A DNA stretch of 64,000 nucleotides from Acanthosoma haemorrhoidale. Its lineage: Eukaryota > Arthropoda > Insecta > Hemiptera > Acanthosomatidae. Below, in pieces: positions 9,694-22,910 of the stretch (the first letter of the stretch is position 1; each line of letters begins with the position of its first letter). The notes beneath the pieces were generated by a model. It had not been told where the DNA came from and did not search any database. It saw only the letters and a list, made by a program, of their open reading frames with translations. The stretch is taken from assembly GCA_930367205.1 (NCBI GenBank), contig OV884012.1, positions 58,673,239 to 58,737,238 on the forward strand, written 5' to 3'. A program made the position numbers and the translations under genes.

Positions 9694-12218
9694 CTGTCAA
9701 AAGATAACTATTTACATATCTGAGCTGTACATTTGCTAAGTGTTTAAATAGTTTTCTGAAGATCTGTCCACATGCTCGAACAATCGAAATCGTACGTAAA
9801 TTGCAACGAGGTTGGATGGTTTGTTGGGAGTTTGAGCTCATGAGGAACTGAAGCTACCAACTTAGTTCCGAACAAACAAGTCGTGGGTCAAAGCGTATGG
9901 ACCGTTTAGTTCAGCGTTTAACAAATTCCAGAAAGATGACGGACGATGAGACTCGACGTAAGCAATCACATAATTAAGGTAATTGGCGACACACAAAACA
10001 AATCAGAGCCCCCTTTTCTGATTTAACAAGTCTTCACTACCATCATCGAGGCGCCTAACGAATCGTCATGATCATTTGCATTTGTCACTATGCATGAGGG
10101 CACTTACTAATACATTAAACAACTTTTGTTCGAGTGAATGGCTCAACCTCTTTATACTTTGTAATTTTACCTTCATTATAAGATTATTTTCAGTTACCGT
10201 GGGTTACCTGTGCACTTTTCCTTTCAAATTACAACATTTTCAGTTTTAATATTCATGGGGAGGAGTCTACTCATAATTTTGTACCCATTAAGTTTGATCT
10301 ATATCCCTTCACCATTATTTTACTGGTAATGTTGGAGATCATTCAGTGAATGTCATCTAACATCCATATAACGAAGTGGTAATTGACATTTCTTAAAAGA
10401 AACAAAACGTAGTGGCTTGCTCCTGATAGGATATCAGTCGCTACGGCTCTGGATGGAAGTTCTTCGACTCGATGAAACACAGTCTAAACCCTCTATTCAA
10501 AGACATGACACCACCACCGCTACCGGCACGATGGCAACTCACAAGATCGAGTAAAGCAGAGGAAATAGTGGACATCACGGCACTAGGCCCACCAACAAGC
10601 CTCTAAGGGGCACCCATCACTGAAATCAGACTAAATAATACACTACATGCCTAGAGAGACTCTAGGCCCAGCCACCAGTGGACTCTCACCACTGTACCAA
10701 AATAACCAACCTCCACCAAGGCTTCCCACACCCCTTAATCCCCTCACACCACCTTCAAGCAGGTACTCCTAGTATAAGGATCCGATTAACCTAAATATTC
10801 TATATTTTTCCCTCATCCTGAATTTCTAACTAGAGAGCTTAGGAAAAAAAAAAAAAATAAAAAAAATGTAGGCTTCTGTACGTAAAAGTTCTGGGGGTTG
10901 GGGGGATGCGGTATTTTTTTTAGGTATAAATAGCTATTAGAAACGAAAGAGAATCGGAGCAAAGAGCTGGGCTGGAAAGAATTGAATTTGGGGCATTATA
11001 GCTGACAGCTGATTGGAACAACAATGCTACTACCCCACTATAACTACCCACCGGCAATTTTGAATTCTATATAGCTAGAAATAATTTAGTTGAATTCAAG
11101 TTATTTCATTTTAAGGAATGAGTGGAATATTGGTTAAAAATAGGTTACAGTGGGACGGAAAGAACAAGCGATTCCATTACCCGATCTCTTTTCGTTTTAA
11201 TGGAAAAAAAATAACACAATTTATGAACTTCCATTATGGTGAATAGCGCCTGATTGAAATTAAAAAAAAGTCTCACTATCTATTGATAAAATCTTCCAAA
11301 ATCAATGGAATAGACTGACGATAATATTTATAGTTCTCCATGATTAAGAATTTCAGTTACATTTAACTCTTTAAATTATTGCAACCGGACATTTTGTGAT
11401 AAAAAAAATATCAGAACCTAAAAATGTTGTTTAATTATTTCATTACTTGGTTTTTTTCTCTCTCGTTAGTTTTTTTTTTTTTTTTGGCACAGTTCAGTAT
11501 AGGTTACCTAAGAGGCAGTCAATTTATTTATCAAGATTTATTCACTTTGAAGGGAGACCTGAGTTCGCATCTCCTCTTTCAAAAATGAACTCGCAGTGCA
11601 GGCGGGAGTTCTTGGTTTATGAACTTTCCCACAACTATTAATGAAAAAAATTGAAGCTACAAAAAAAAAATTGTGTCAAGTTTTCTTGAAATTATGATGT
11701 GCTGAACATTATAGAATTATATTACACAAGATACCTATATAATATTATTTTATTAAAAATACCTTTACTTCGTTAAGCTGTTCAATTTGAAGTAGTTGGT
11801 TAGTTTTCATTCATTTTTATGCAGTTTGTTTATTTAATTTTGTTAATTATTTGATATTCTTCACATCATTTACTAGTTATGTATGTTTATTTTTTATTCT
11901 TTCTTTTTAATCTATGATTTTACATATATTCCTTTGGGTTGGACATAATTAATCTATCTTATTACCTTATACAAAAACCCAAAACGCCGATATAGCAGGA
12001 TCGCAGAAGACTATAACTACTACATCGACTCATATCCTTCTCAAGGCGAAGAGTGTGGTCAGCGATTTACCACGCTAGAGAGCTAGTTCAAGTTACCCGC
12101 TGTAAACACGTTGACGACTGTTCGTGTCGTCCGTGTACGATTTCTTCGGGAAGGAGTCCGCGATAAAACGTATTCTATGTAAAAAAAAAAAGACAAAAAA
12201 AGACTTGGCATTTACTAC
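9694..12218. other. nAChR intron within TM1
   Basis: Besides the LINE fragment at 10430-10866, nothing is recognised; 11990-12170 is less AT-rich but has no supported frame. Confidence 0.5.
10430..10866 (+). mobile_element. 5'-truncated LINE copy with C-terminus of reverse transcriptase and 3' UTR
   Basis: From 10451 the frame reads WKFFDSMKHSLNPLFKDM, then TPPPLPARWQ, and stops at 10604. This is the end of the same protein class as 52243-53235 (NPVFNTMTPPPLPYRWQQ). The 3' UTR matches 5175-5425 and ends in an A-rich tail. Confidence 0.82.
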
Positions 12219-12435
12219 CAATACAGTTGATGAGTATGCAGGGGAGAATTAGATTGAAGACATAGAACATGGGCCGCCTCCTAAGCTGTAAGATGTATGT
12301 GATGTCCGGATAGGGCTCCGTGCAGCAGGAGTAGTACTGCACGTGATGTACCGGTGTGAAGCTGACCAGGTCGAATTCACCGTTCGGTTGGTAGTTGCTG
12401 ATGTCACCATCCTCCCCTTGCTGCACCAGCTCTAG
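12219..12435 (-). CDS. nAChR alpha exon: loop C and first half of TM1
   Basis: It encodes LELVQQGEDGDISNYQPNGE, FDLVSFTPVHHV, then loop C YYSCCTEPYPDITYILQL with vicinal cysteines that define alpha subunits and contact agonist, followed by RRRPMFYVFNLILPCILIN at the start of TM1. The acceptor chosen is GGTAG at 12436-12437, giving phase 0. The donor GTAGTA follows ATT G (phase 1), and the codon completes as Ala in the next exon. All three acetylcholine-site aromatic positions expected in this part are present. Confidence 0.93.
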
Positions 12436-13359
12436 CTACCAACAGTAATGACAATTATTTAATATTTAACTCAGTTATAGTCTGATGAATAAGTGAAATT
12501 AAACAAGTGTGCCTTAGCCATTGTTTATAACCCTTTAATAATCAGGCAATTATATTTAAAATAAAAGTACTTAGTTATTTAGCATAAATGATGGTCACAG
12601 ACATATAAATATATTTATTTATTTATCTGGAGGAGACGAGGGCAGGCCATGTTTACCTGTAATCCGTGATCCGGTTACCAGTAATCCGACCAGCGACTAG
12701 AAGAACTATTTTTTGTATTTTATACCTCCCCATTCGGCTTAGACGTGAAAGGTCTTGTTAAGTTAATTATACAGAAGTTCACCGAAGCGAAACGTGATGA
12801 ACACTCGCTGCAAGTTAGATTTAGTGTTTTATTTCAAACACCAGTGGTTTTTAGACATGAGAAGCCACTAATTCTCCGTTAACACTCACATCCGTGCTTC
12901 AAAAACTTCCTTCTATCCAATGATTAGCACAGGTAGGAGATTAAGACAGAGCATCAGATACTAACGTAAGTGAATCCATTTGAGAATGTCTAATGTTTTT
13001 TTGTTTTTTTTAAATAACATGCAGCACTATATTACAATCATATATATTGATATTTTCAAAATAAATCTTTTCCTGTTAAGACCAGTATCGCCTGGACCCA
13101 TTGTTGTTTACAAATTTATCGATAAACTTCTTTAGATTTATGATACAGCATATCAATAAGGAAAGTTATTGAAGTTTCCTTTAACTGTACTTTTGCATGT
13201 CAATATGAGCAGATGACATAGTGCAAGCAGTGGAGAGAGTCGATGAGAAACGGTTGATATGAATAGACAGATGGAAAAGTAATAATTGAATAAAATATTC
13301 AAACTGCTCAGAGAATCTCAAGTTTTCTTTTTGTCATCGTGCCGGGGATAGTGTATTAC

Positions 13360-13398
13360 CTCCACTACATCTCCATCCTGCGTGTGTCTGAGGTGTTC
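13360..13398 (-). CDS. Candidate 39-base nAChR exon (loop F region)
   Basis: Without this segment the gene would jump from WTYDGYQ straight to LELVQQGEDGD, short of the beta8-beta9 (loop F) linker seen in other insect subunits. A 13-codon stretch, EHLRHTQDGDVVE, sits between a good acceptor (pyrimidine-rich, ending CAG) and a GTAATA donor. It is phase 0 on both sides and therefore fits the flanking exons. Composition and position resemble the KH-x-N linker of other alpha subunits. Its small size makes this an inference; it could be a chance match, and a phase-0 join without it would also stay in frame. Confidence 0.5.
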
Positions 13399-16300
13399 CT
13401 GATATGTAAGTGAGAGCAGTATCAGTATCAACTTTAAACAAATTAGCCACTCCTTAGAAGAAACGGTACATCTAATAAAAACCATAAGGGATGCAATCTT
13501 AAACATAACTATGTGCGTGGCGTAGGATTATAAATTAACGCCAAAAAGAATATAGAAGTGAAAAAAGGTAAATTGAAACACGCCAACACGAAATAGTTAG
13601 TATATCGGATATCAATCACGTGAAAAACTGGCGGGCTTTAATTAATAAACTATCATCTAAGAATTGATAACTGTGAACATGGATACGTACGGCATCATTT
13701 ACTTGAGTTGTAGATAGGCATACGGAAGCATCGGGAATATCGTGTATAGTCTACCTTAAGTAAATAAGCACGAGACTCGATAAAGGAGTACATTTCCATG
13801 CTAGGGTTTAGTGTAGGCTTCTTGATACAGACTAAGACAACTTGGAACGTTGGAACAGGAATCCTATTAAGGAGCTGATACATCAACCTTAATCTTTTTT
13901 ATTCTCATTAATGTTTCTGCACAAAAAATAAAATTCCGTTGAATTCCACCTTCACTGAACATTCTGCTGTGGCAGAGGCTTCTAGGCTGAGATCTTGGCT
14001 CGGCTCCTACCTTCCTTCCTTCCTACTTAGGCTAGACTGCTAACTTACACAAAATATACGATAAGTTCTGATGTTCAAATAAACTATTTATCACAATTAC
14101 TTCAATGATTATTTTATTTTTAGTTGTAAATATTTGTATCATATTATAAACAGTATTATACATATTGTAAACAGTTTTCAATTATTTATAAACAGTTTCA
14201 TTTATTTAATTTCATAAATAATTTTTTGTTTTGGTTTCTTTTTTTTCTTGAGTAGGTTTTTATTTTATTACATGTGTAATTATGTTATAGCCAAATACAA
14301 TGACACGGGAAAGATTCTTTAACAATCTAGAAACATGTTAATAATAAGAAATAAAGTTTTCTTATTTTATTCTGCTAAGCTTTAAGAATCAAAAATATGT
14401 TTTTGTTTGTTGCTCGTTGAGTCTAAAGGAGAAAAAAAGCATCTTCATTCTGACCCTGAATTTGACAAAAATTGATTATTTTTTAGACAGCAGATAATAA
14501 AGTCAAATATTTTACAAAAATGAGCTCTAATAAGTTTCGAACTGTACAACGCACAATAAGCTACAATTATCCCACGCTAAATTAAATAAAAAAACTGTGT
14601 TTTAGGTCGTCATCGCAAACACAGAATTGAGAGGGTCATCAGAAACCTAAAACCCCATCGGAGGATCGCGACAGGAGACCTGTGAGCTTGGAGATTAAAC
14701 CGCTTACAGTTCGCTATTCATCGTAGTTACTACCCGGTACAGTCAGGATGCATCCCCGAGTATCCTTTCACTAGTTTTTTTTTTTTTTGTATTTCGGTTG
14801 CCATTGTGGAATTTTTTGCTACCTAACTTTGGAAGCCATAAAGATGGGAGCAAATTTTATTCTCGGAAATTGGATTGTAAAATAGGAGTATAATGACAGT
14901 ATCAGTGGTTTTTATTTGCCAATTCTTCCCAAGGGGAAAATCGGAATAAATATACTTTTCATATTTAGTTCATATTCATATACTTTAGTACATATTTTTA
15001 TAAATTATATCTTCAAATAACACTTTTTTATGGACAAACTTGCTTCAGTTATCGTTGACGGTTTATAGTGGTACATACATGATATATAGGGCAACTAGTT
15101 GATTATTCAAAGTTACTTATAAAAAATAGAAAAAAAATACTGGCTGTCAATTGGTTCTAACCTATACATAACTTGCTCTGAATAAGAATACATAACAAAT
15201 CACCATCGCTTGTTCTCGTCAAGGTACGTCCTATGGGATTTTGTTGAGGTAACTATTTTCATCCGATTCACTAACAATTATATATATTACACCATAATAA
15301 TATTATTATTTAGCCGAACTGATCCGAGAAGCCACCGTTTCAATTGAATTGTAATCCAGTTAAGCTCTCACAATCCTCAAGACGGAACTTATTGCTTTTC
15401 TAGAACCTGCGATGTATTGTTTTTTCTTAACTCAAACGTTCCCTGCATTTCTTTCGATAACACATTTCAACACTACCTTATGTCATCACGAAAATATCAA
15501 GGCTGATTACATAATTTTTTTTTTTGTGATTTTTCATGGATTGATTCCATCAGGTCCGTTGGATTTTTTTCCAAGATAGAATTGAAATTTGGGATTGGAG
15601 GAAGTACTTCTTGTCGTAGACCATGACAATTAGACGACATGGCTCTGCTTCTAAAAGTGACTATCACGAATTTAAATTCCACTAGAGTGACTTAATGAGA
15701 AAGATAAATTAAATATTTTATATAATTATTAGTTCATTAAACATTTATAATGTATTCATTTAGATAAAATATAAAATTAGAAAAGGTTACATTTAACAAT
15801 TTTTAATGACCAATTTAAGTTATTCATTTTTAGAAAAAAATTTCATAAAAATTATATTACTCGTATAATGAATAAAAGAACAAAAGTTTGTGGCTATGGT
15901 TTCCTTCAGAGACGATCTTTCAAATACTTTATCAAATACGGTGAATTGAAGGAACTGAAAGCATGTCTAAGATAGGAAGATATAAAAAAAGATTCCTTTT
16001 TTTACTACGGGACAGGAGGCGGTAGAGCGCAAAGAACCAGTATCTTGTCGCTCTACTACAAGATTAAAGTTAGGTGTACTATATTACATGCTCCATGATG
16101 GTATGGTAAATCTTCTCCTAAATTATTTACTTTGTTTTAATGTTTGCCCTTACTATTAATAATACTGGGATATAAAATTGACAAAACCTAATTTTTAGCC
16201 TATTTATTTTTGTTTGTTTTTTTCTAAAACTAGAAACCTTCACGTTTCCCCCTCTTTGATTATCTTTCTGTTTGTTCTGGTGATTGAGAACCTCGTGTCC

Positions 16301-17800
16301 GAGCTATGTAGATCACCTTTTATTTCATGGCTACTTTTTCTAACCCGTTTTGATCAAATTTGATTCAGTTCATCAAAATTGAAGATACATTTCACTTTTT
16401 TTTATTTTCGTCATTATATGTTATATATTTTTGAAATGTAACAATGATCAATTATTAATGGTTAAAAAAAAATTAACGACTACCATGATTATAAATATGT
16501 AATTGTTGGCGATGTAAATATTAGAATTGGTTTATCGCAAACTCTTTCTAAGGTCTTGTTTGTTAATAATTATAAATTTTATCCTAATAGGAGTTATTAA
16601 GATAAAGTTCTTAATAAAAGAGGAACTGTAATCCTGGAGCTTTCAGGCCACAATTTAATAATTTAAATAGCCTAGAAGGAGAGTTCAGTTAACAATAATA
16701 ATAATAGCTCAGTTTCCCTAGATTGTATCTTCCGGCAGAAGATTGTGTTGCCTATTAAAATTTAAATCTCTGGCTTGTGAAATTGTTAGTCTCGTTTGCA
16801 TCAGATGTGCTGACCTCTTCGCATAGAAAAATGGCGGGGGGGCTCTGTTGATACCTGCTCACTGGAAAATTGGTCGAGGATCATTTACAGAATGTTTATG
16901 TATATATTTGGTCTTTGGAGTGTTTGCCGGTGAGTGTTGAACCTTGATAATTAATTACATAAATTTCTGTCTGCCTACAGTTTTTTATTTCTAATAAAAA
17001 AAAACTATTAATACAGTGGGAGTACTGGCAATGGCCAGTTTCTCTAATCATGTTCTGAGCGTCTGTGGCTCTCGCGCTCTTGGGCTCTTGGTCAGCCTAC
17101 ACTGGCTCGTATCTGGTGACGCGGCTGACGGAGTAGCGTAGGGGACTTCCCAAGACTCCGCTTCCTCTTTCGCATGCGAGGGAGGTGACAACCATGTGGA
17201 TTTGGGAGGTCATGTGGATTTTTGTATGAACTGTATGAATGAGCAAGTGAATGAAAATTGTAAATATGATATGAATGAGAACATTTGCCACCATTACATA
17301 TTGCCCAATAAGGCAGAGTGTAATTTTATCACAATAAAGTTTTGAATCTGAAAAATAAATAAATAAATAATACAAACGCTACAACGGGCCAGTAGCATGG
17401 TGGCATCCGTGGATCAGCTTTTCTAAGCCCCTGGGGATTTAAGTAATCGAAAGCGTTGTATTATTTATTATAAATAAAAAACTATGGGAGACAGAAATTA
17501 ATTTAATTATTTATGTACGTATATATTGTTTGATTATTGGAATGTCTGTGAATTGTGCCTATTGAGTGAGTGAATTTGTGGCTAAGGTTTAAACGAGTCC
17601 TTACATCACAATTTTTAATCCAGGATAAGTGGATTGTTATATTATAAACAATGGTCTTTAGCACCCCGGCAGTTATACATGATTTAGTTAAGATGTACTA
17701 CATAAAGTATGGAAAAAAATAAAAGGAAGAGCAAAAAACGGGGATGAATTATAAATGACATTGTTTTCTAAATGAAATAAGTTTATGAATATCCCATTAC
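13399..17800. other. nAChR intron after the Cys-loop exon
   Basis: Holds the jockey tail at 17015-17367. The remainder is AT-rich with homopolymer runs and no supported gene. The 12436-13359 intron on the other side of the small exon is also empty apart from a short direct repeat, TTACCxGTAATCCG, near 12653 and 12678. Confidence 0.5.
17015..17367 (+). mobile_element. Jockey-type LINE 3' fragment
   Basis: Begins AGTGGGAGTACTGGCAATGG, as in the 3' UTR of the jockey element at 54131-56960. It ends with GGCAGAGTGTAATTTTATC, AATAAAG and an A/T-rich tail. TAATAC precedes and follows it (17009-17014 and 17368-17373), a likely target duplication. Confidence 0.75.
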
Positions 17801-17984
17801 CTGGTATCCATCGTAGGTCCAAGAGGCCCACTTCATGTGGCAGCTCTGTATGTCAAAGGGGAAGTACTGTACATCGATGTGGCAGCTGCTCTTGTAGATC
17901 CCGTGGCTCAACCACACCACCTCACCGTTACTCCGCAGTATCACGTTGCTGTTGATCACCGCTGAACTGTACTGGGAGTCGGCA
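17801..17984 (-). CDS. nAChR alpha exon: loop E, Cys-loop and loop B
   Basis: It encodes [20 protein letters not shown], then [11 protein letters not shown], a 13-residue Cys-loop between cysteines ([13 protein letters not shown], with the conserved FPFD), and [12 protein letters not shown], which holds the loop B tryptophan. The acceptor is TTTCCAG and the first base completes the split Asn codon from the upstream exon. The donor is GTAATG after CAG, phase 0. The VINSNVI and WLSHGIY variants differ from Drosophila alpha1-7 but keep all structural cysteines and the aromatic residues. Confidence 0.92.
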
Positions 17985-20900
17985 CTGGAAAACATTAAAC
18001 CAGAGTGTATCTAGTTCCAACACATTATCTGATTAATCACTGTCTCAAACTATTGTACCATTTACTTAACATACACTCAAAACCACCAATAACACAAAAG
18101 TTGAACACATATATTTACCGTAGCAACCGTACATTGCACTGAGCCTAGAAGATCATATCCTTACAGACTGACATGAAAAAATTATACAGGTGCATTCACG
18201 ACAGCATTCATTCCGCTGATACGGGAACTGTCCAATCTTGGCTTACCTCACAATACTCCACAACGACTTGAGAGAAGATGGAATAGGGAGGAGTCTGTTA
18301 AGATAACCGGAAAATCCAAATTACAATGACTGGGAGGTTTCACTGGTTGCTTTAAATCTCATGCCGTCATGTCATTCCTGTTTTATATGCCATTCACCTA
18401 TGCTTGTTGTGATTATATTTTGAATTAATTAATAAAAACAAAAAAAAGAATGAAAAGTAAAAACAAAAAAAAGAATGAAAAGTAAAAAAAAAAAAAATAT
18501 TGTCAAATGTGAACAAGTTTTGGATAAGATGATAGGAAAAAATTTTTTTTTTAATTACGAAGTAATCTATTTAATAAATTAACCTTTATCATTTTTCATG
18601 GCGTTGCTTTTATTTTAAAGATGAAATAAAAATTCCATGAAATAATCCTTCTAACTTCGGCTGCGAATGCGATTTTATCGATAGTTTTAATGAATTTTAA
18701 GTATACATCCTATTCAATATAGGAGAATATTTACTTTTAATTATTAAATGAATGATTAACGACCATTCATTACTTTCTTAGGGTTAATTTTATTTTTAAT
18801 GGGACAGCTTCAAAAATAATATGCCTCTACGTCAAACATACGTTAATGCTTTTAACATGATTTAATTGACAGTTTTAATTACTTGTAGTTTGAATAGTCA
18901 AAACACAAATTACATATTTGTAACATTGATAACCTAGTAGTTATAGAAAATATTTATTTGCTTGTTTCTCGGTTGTTTAGGGCACAGTCATGCATATTGT
19001 AATACGATTCATAATCAAACTAAACTTAGATAATGGAAGCATGTTGAGTTATAGAGTAAATTATTTGTGAAATCTCCGGAAATAGATCGTTTATTGCCTT
19101 CAGAAATATACCCTTGGGACACCTAAATGTTGTAGGTGTAAGTTTTATTTTTGACTATCGGGATAAGCCCCCTCGGATAGGTCATTTTAGACCACAGCCA
19201 TACAGGCAGACATCCAGGTAATACGCGAGGTCATGTAGTCAAGAATCAGAACTCCTGGAGGTCACATCTCTCAAGTCAAGCAGTGGTGGTTATATTATTA
19301 AAGTGGTCTAAGTGATCAGAAGCGTCTGTCTTTCCCCCTTTAATAATAATTTCCTTCTACTAAATATCTCATAGCCTTGATTGCCTCAGGTAGGAGATCA
19401 CACAAGATCTGCAGGTATTAACGTGATTAATCTTATATTGTCTAACTCTTTTTATAGTTATACCAATAGTTTCATATTGAAATATTGCTCCTCAAACTAG
19501 AACGCGTACACTAGGCATTAATTAATGTCATGCAGTATTTTTCAAATAGTCGTGTCATGAAAACAAATCAGAACACAGCGGTGAAAACATAATGGTTTTT
19601 GAGTGGAATTGTAGTCCACAATTAATAATTACACTCTCTTATTAAATAAATAAATAGGGCAGGCATAGTTCTGCTAAGAAAAGAAAGAAAATATTTGAAG
19701 GAACACGCCTTATTCATTTTCTTGAAAGTTCGAGAGAGAAACAGTACCTATATTAAGCCTGAAGGAGTAGACAAACCATGCGTGACCAAATAAATCAATC
19801 TAGGATACTTCTCCATTAAGTATTTTTCATGTCGTCGGGTCATGATAAATCTTAGTTTAATATTCCAGGTCTACAGCTCTAAAATGGAACTTAAAATGAT
19901 CTGAAAAGGCAGATGTGCCCAAAGCTGAAAACGTTGTTTTCTATTAATAATTACTGGTTGTGGTCGGTAATCCTGTTAATTCATTAATTATCAGCCAAAG
20001 GAAAAAATATAGTCAAATATAGTCAGGGTCAAGATTTTTAATTTAGGAGATGAAGATGAGAAACTGATGGAGGACCAAGTCGATCTACAGACTTGTGCTG
20101 TCATCTCTTTGTGGTAGGATATTATCTCTCAACCCTAATTTAGGTTTTCTAAACTGTTCTAAGTACTTTTTATTCAGGTGGCAACTCACTTGTCCTTACG
20201 AGACTGAATGCTCATTATTAGTATAACAAAAGACTACAATATTAATTAAACTGACCTATATACATATGTGAAACTAGTTGTAATGCATGATTGCTAGGAG
20301 GAAAATATAGCTTTCTTACAATTGAAAAAGATAAAAATATCAATATGCACTGTACTATTATCAAATTTTAGCAAGTCCTATTGTCGAAGAAAAGGAATTT
20401 GAACAGAAGGGTTCAGCTGTTGTCTCCAGTGTAAAAACCGTACCACTACTTTTTTTTATTTGAGATGAGATCTCGTTAAACGTAAGAAAAAATTAGATTC
20501 AATGAAGAGGATGTCATAGTACTTAATTTATCACATAAAATACTTTTGAGTACCTCCTACTTTATACCTACATAAAACGAGACATAATAAAATTCAGATG
20601 AGGATTTGTTCGCTCGTGTATTTGAATGGTTTTATTTTACTAACAAAATTCAAGAGAAAACACCCGTGGAAAAAAGCATTTCAAGATTAACATTTTATTT
20701 CTTTTTAACATATTCCTAACCATTAAAAACAGTGTTTAAATTAAACTAATGTTGTATAGTGAACTAGCATGTTTTTATCAATCATTAAAATATTTAATTT
20801 TGTAATTACTGAGTCAATAGAAAGGCCACAGTAGGATTTCAATTGGAAGTCTTACCTCACTAACCTCGAATAATGAAGTTTTTACAGGAATAATTGAATA

Positions 20901-21113
20901 TATAATTGGGGTAACAGTACCGTTTGTTTCCGCCTTTGAACTCCCCGGTATTTGAATTCCCTTTGATATTAACTGAAGAAATCTTTTACACAATGCTAAT
21001 TTGGATCCTTATTTAAAAATATTTTCAAAAGTTTTATTATTTTATCGATATTTCTCGTCTATTTATTCAGGCAAGAAAAATTCAGGTAAGATAAATTAAA
21101 TAAATACTCATAA

Positions 21114-21600
21114 CTAATTTTTACAGCGAGTAATTTTTACCTCTTCGATTGCCTTCCTTGTCAATTCCTCTATTTCTTTTATTTCGAAGTTCTTATTTTT
21201 CTTTGCCACTTTTCCTTTTACTTGAGCCCCAATTAGTTCAATTAAGTGAAATTTACAATAATAGGGTAGAAGTCTGATAACTCCCCCTTTGTGGCCCTGA
21301 TTTTTGGCGATTTCATCCAATTCATACGTAACAACTATTACTCTCATGTCAACTCTGTGACACTTAACCAATTCTAATAGTTCGCATTTCACCAATCAAG
21401 AAAAACTATCTTGGAAAAATCTTAACTACTATTTTTTCTTAAAAACTCACTTCTTTTCACCACTAAATCAGACCTTTCAAGAAGAAAACGGCGATCACAA
21501 ACTTTTTTCCACCATACAACCTTATGAAGTGACGTAAGTCCTCCATCGAATAATGCTGCTGCCAGTGAGTTTGCTTTTGAACGTTTCAAAATTGGGTCTT
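21114..21600 (-). pseudogene. DDE transposase of Tc1/IS630 type, central part deleted
   Basis: The upstream part gives SLHKVVWWKKVCDRRFLLER and SDLVVKRSEFLRK. The downstream part gives KCELLELVKCHRV, then NQGHKGGVIRLLPYYC and IELIGAQVKGKVAKK. In related insect transposases the first part precedes the catalytic D (IYTDET) and the second follows it, ending with NPIELIWAQVKG. Here the region with the first and second catalytic Asp is missing and NPIELIW has become HLIELIG. It is non-functional. No terminal repeats were identified. Confidence 0.75.
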
Positions 21601-21773
21601 TCCTGGTATAATATTAATTCGGATCGCCTGTTTATCAAACGTGCCGATACCCGTTTTTGGACTCTTTTTTGTGCCAAGTTTTACCAGGAGTTGTTTTATT
21701 AACCCGTTGTTTTATGCAATTTGTAAAAATCAATAAACCATCATAATCTTTCTCTGCCGAGTAATAATCAAGC

Positions 21774-22067
21774 TTTTTTTTTTTTTTTTTTCTTAGCTCT
21801 CAAACTTATAAAATAGGATGTGGGAAAATTATTTTGGGCTAATGAGTGCCTTTCACTAAGGGGAGTCCCCCATTTGAAGGATGTATGAGAAGGATATAGG
21901 GTGGGGTATGCCTAATGGAGGCGGGTGGAATCAGGAAGGTAGTGAGAGTCTACCGAGGGTGGAGCCTAGGGGTACCTAGGCAAGGGTTTGTAGTCGGCCA
22001 GGTCAAGCCTGGCCAGCCCCGGCAGGGGCCTGAAATAAGTCGGCCTGTCGGCCGGAAGGTCGACCCT
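21774..22067 (-). mobile_element. Short retroposon (SINE or LINE tail), longer copy
   Basis: A T-run at the left (21774-21791) is the A-tail of a minus-strand retroposon. The body matches 58250-58459 in inverted orientation and extends about 100 bases further 5' with GC-rich sequence (GGCCAGGCTTGACCTGGCC is nearly palindromic). No coding capacity was seen. Confidence 0.75.
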
Positions 22068-22878
22068 AATTTAATTTAAATAAAATAAAAACACAAAACA
22101 TTAACATTAACCAATAAACTTAAAAATTAAGTACGCGTTAAAATTAAGTATTAAGTATTAATAAACGAATTACAACTTAATTAATACTAAATAAAAACTA
22201 GCAAATTAATATAAAACTAAGGTAATACTATTAATCTAACTAGAACTAATTAAAATATTAAGCTAATTGCAAACATTAAATTTAGACAAATTGAGGACCA
22301 TGGCTATAATTATAGTAAACTAACTACAAATTAAAAATAAACGTAATGGAAGAAATTAAATTTAAATATAAATAAATGAGACAATAAACATGATAAAGCA
22401 CACAGAATTTCTAGACGATAATGACTAAATGCCAATAAAGAATGAAGAAACAAAACAAAGGGAAAGAGACACTTGTCTGTGGAAGGGGCCAAGTTAAATT
22501 GGTAGTGGGAGACGTTTGAACGGCATTCTCTTAGCGAACGAACTGTAGTCACCCCGTACCTGCTAGAGTCCTCATTTGTTCCAATCCGTTTCATGTATTG
22601 AAGATATGAAATGCTGGGGCATACCTTGTTTTCTCTTGGCCTCGATGTCTTTTCCGAATATCCCTCCATCCCTTCAGAAATGACCACAACTTTTGAGATA
22701 CACTATGAGGACTACCTATAGCGCCTCGTGCATTCTTTGGTATGGTTTTATTTAAGGTATTTTATATCCGATTCAACAATACGCCAGAGCAATGTATCAG
22801 CCTCCATTTGCTTTTTTGACCCTATTCGAAATTTCAGTCCCATTTTATTGTTTTCATTATTTTTTTTTACAAATCAGT

Positions 22879-22910
22879 CGATGTTTCGCCTATTCGGGCA
22901 TCTTCAGGAC
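22879..22910 (-). repeat. Hammerhead-core-like motif in an interspersed repeat
   Basis: Minus strand reads CTGAAGATGCC, loop CGAATA, GGCGAAACATCG. The spacing is like that at 7309-7340. Flanking sequence looks repetitive, but no ORF or boundaries could be set. Confidence 0.35.

Noticed and set aside
12001..12170. GC-richer block as an extra nAChR exon
   Set aside because: Reading frames on the minus strand contain stops or no nAChR motif, and the flanking exons already join in phase.
22331..22687. 118-codon minus-strand frame as a gene
   Set aside because: The end is Phe/Leu-rich low complexity from AT-rich sequence, with no family match.
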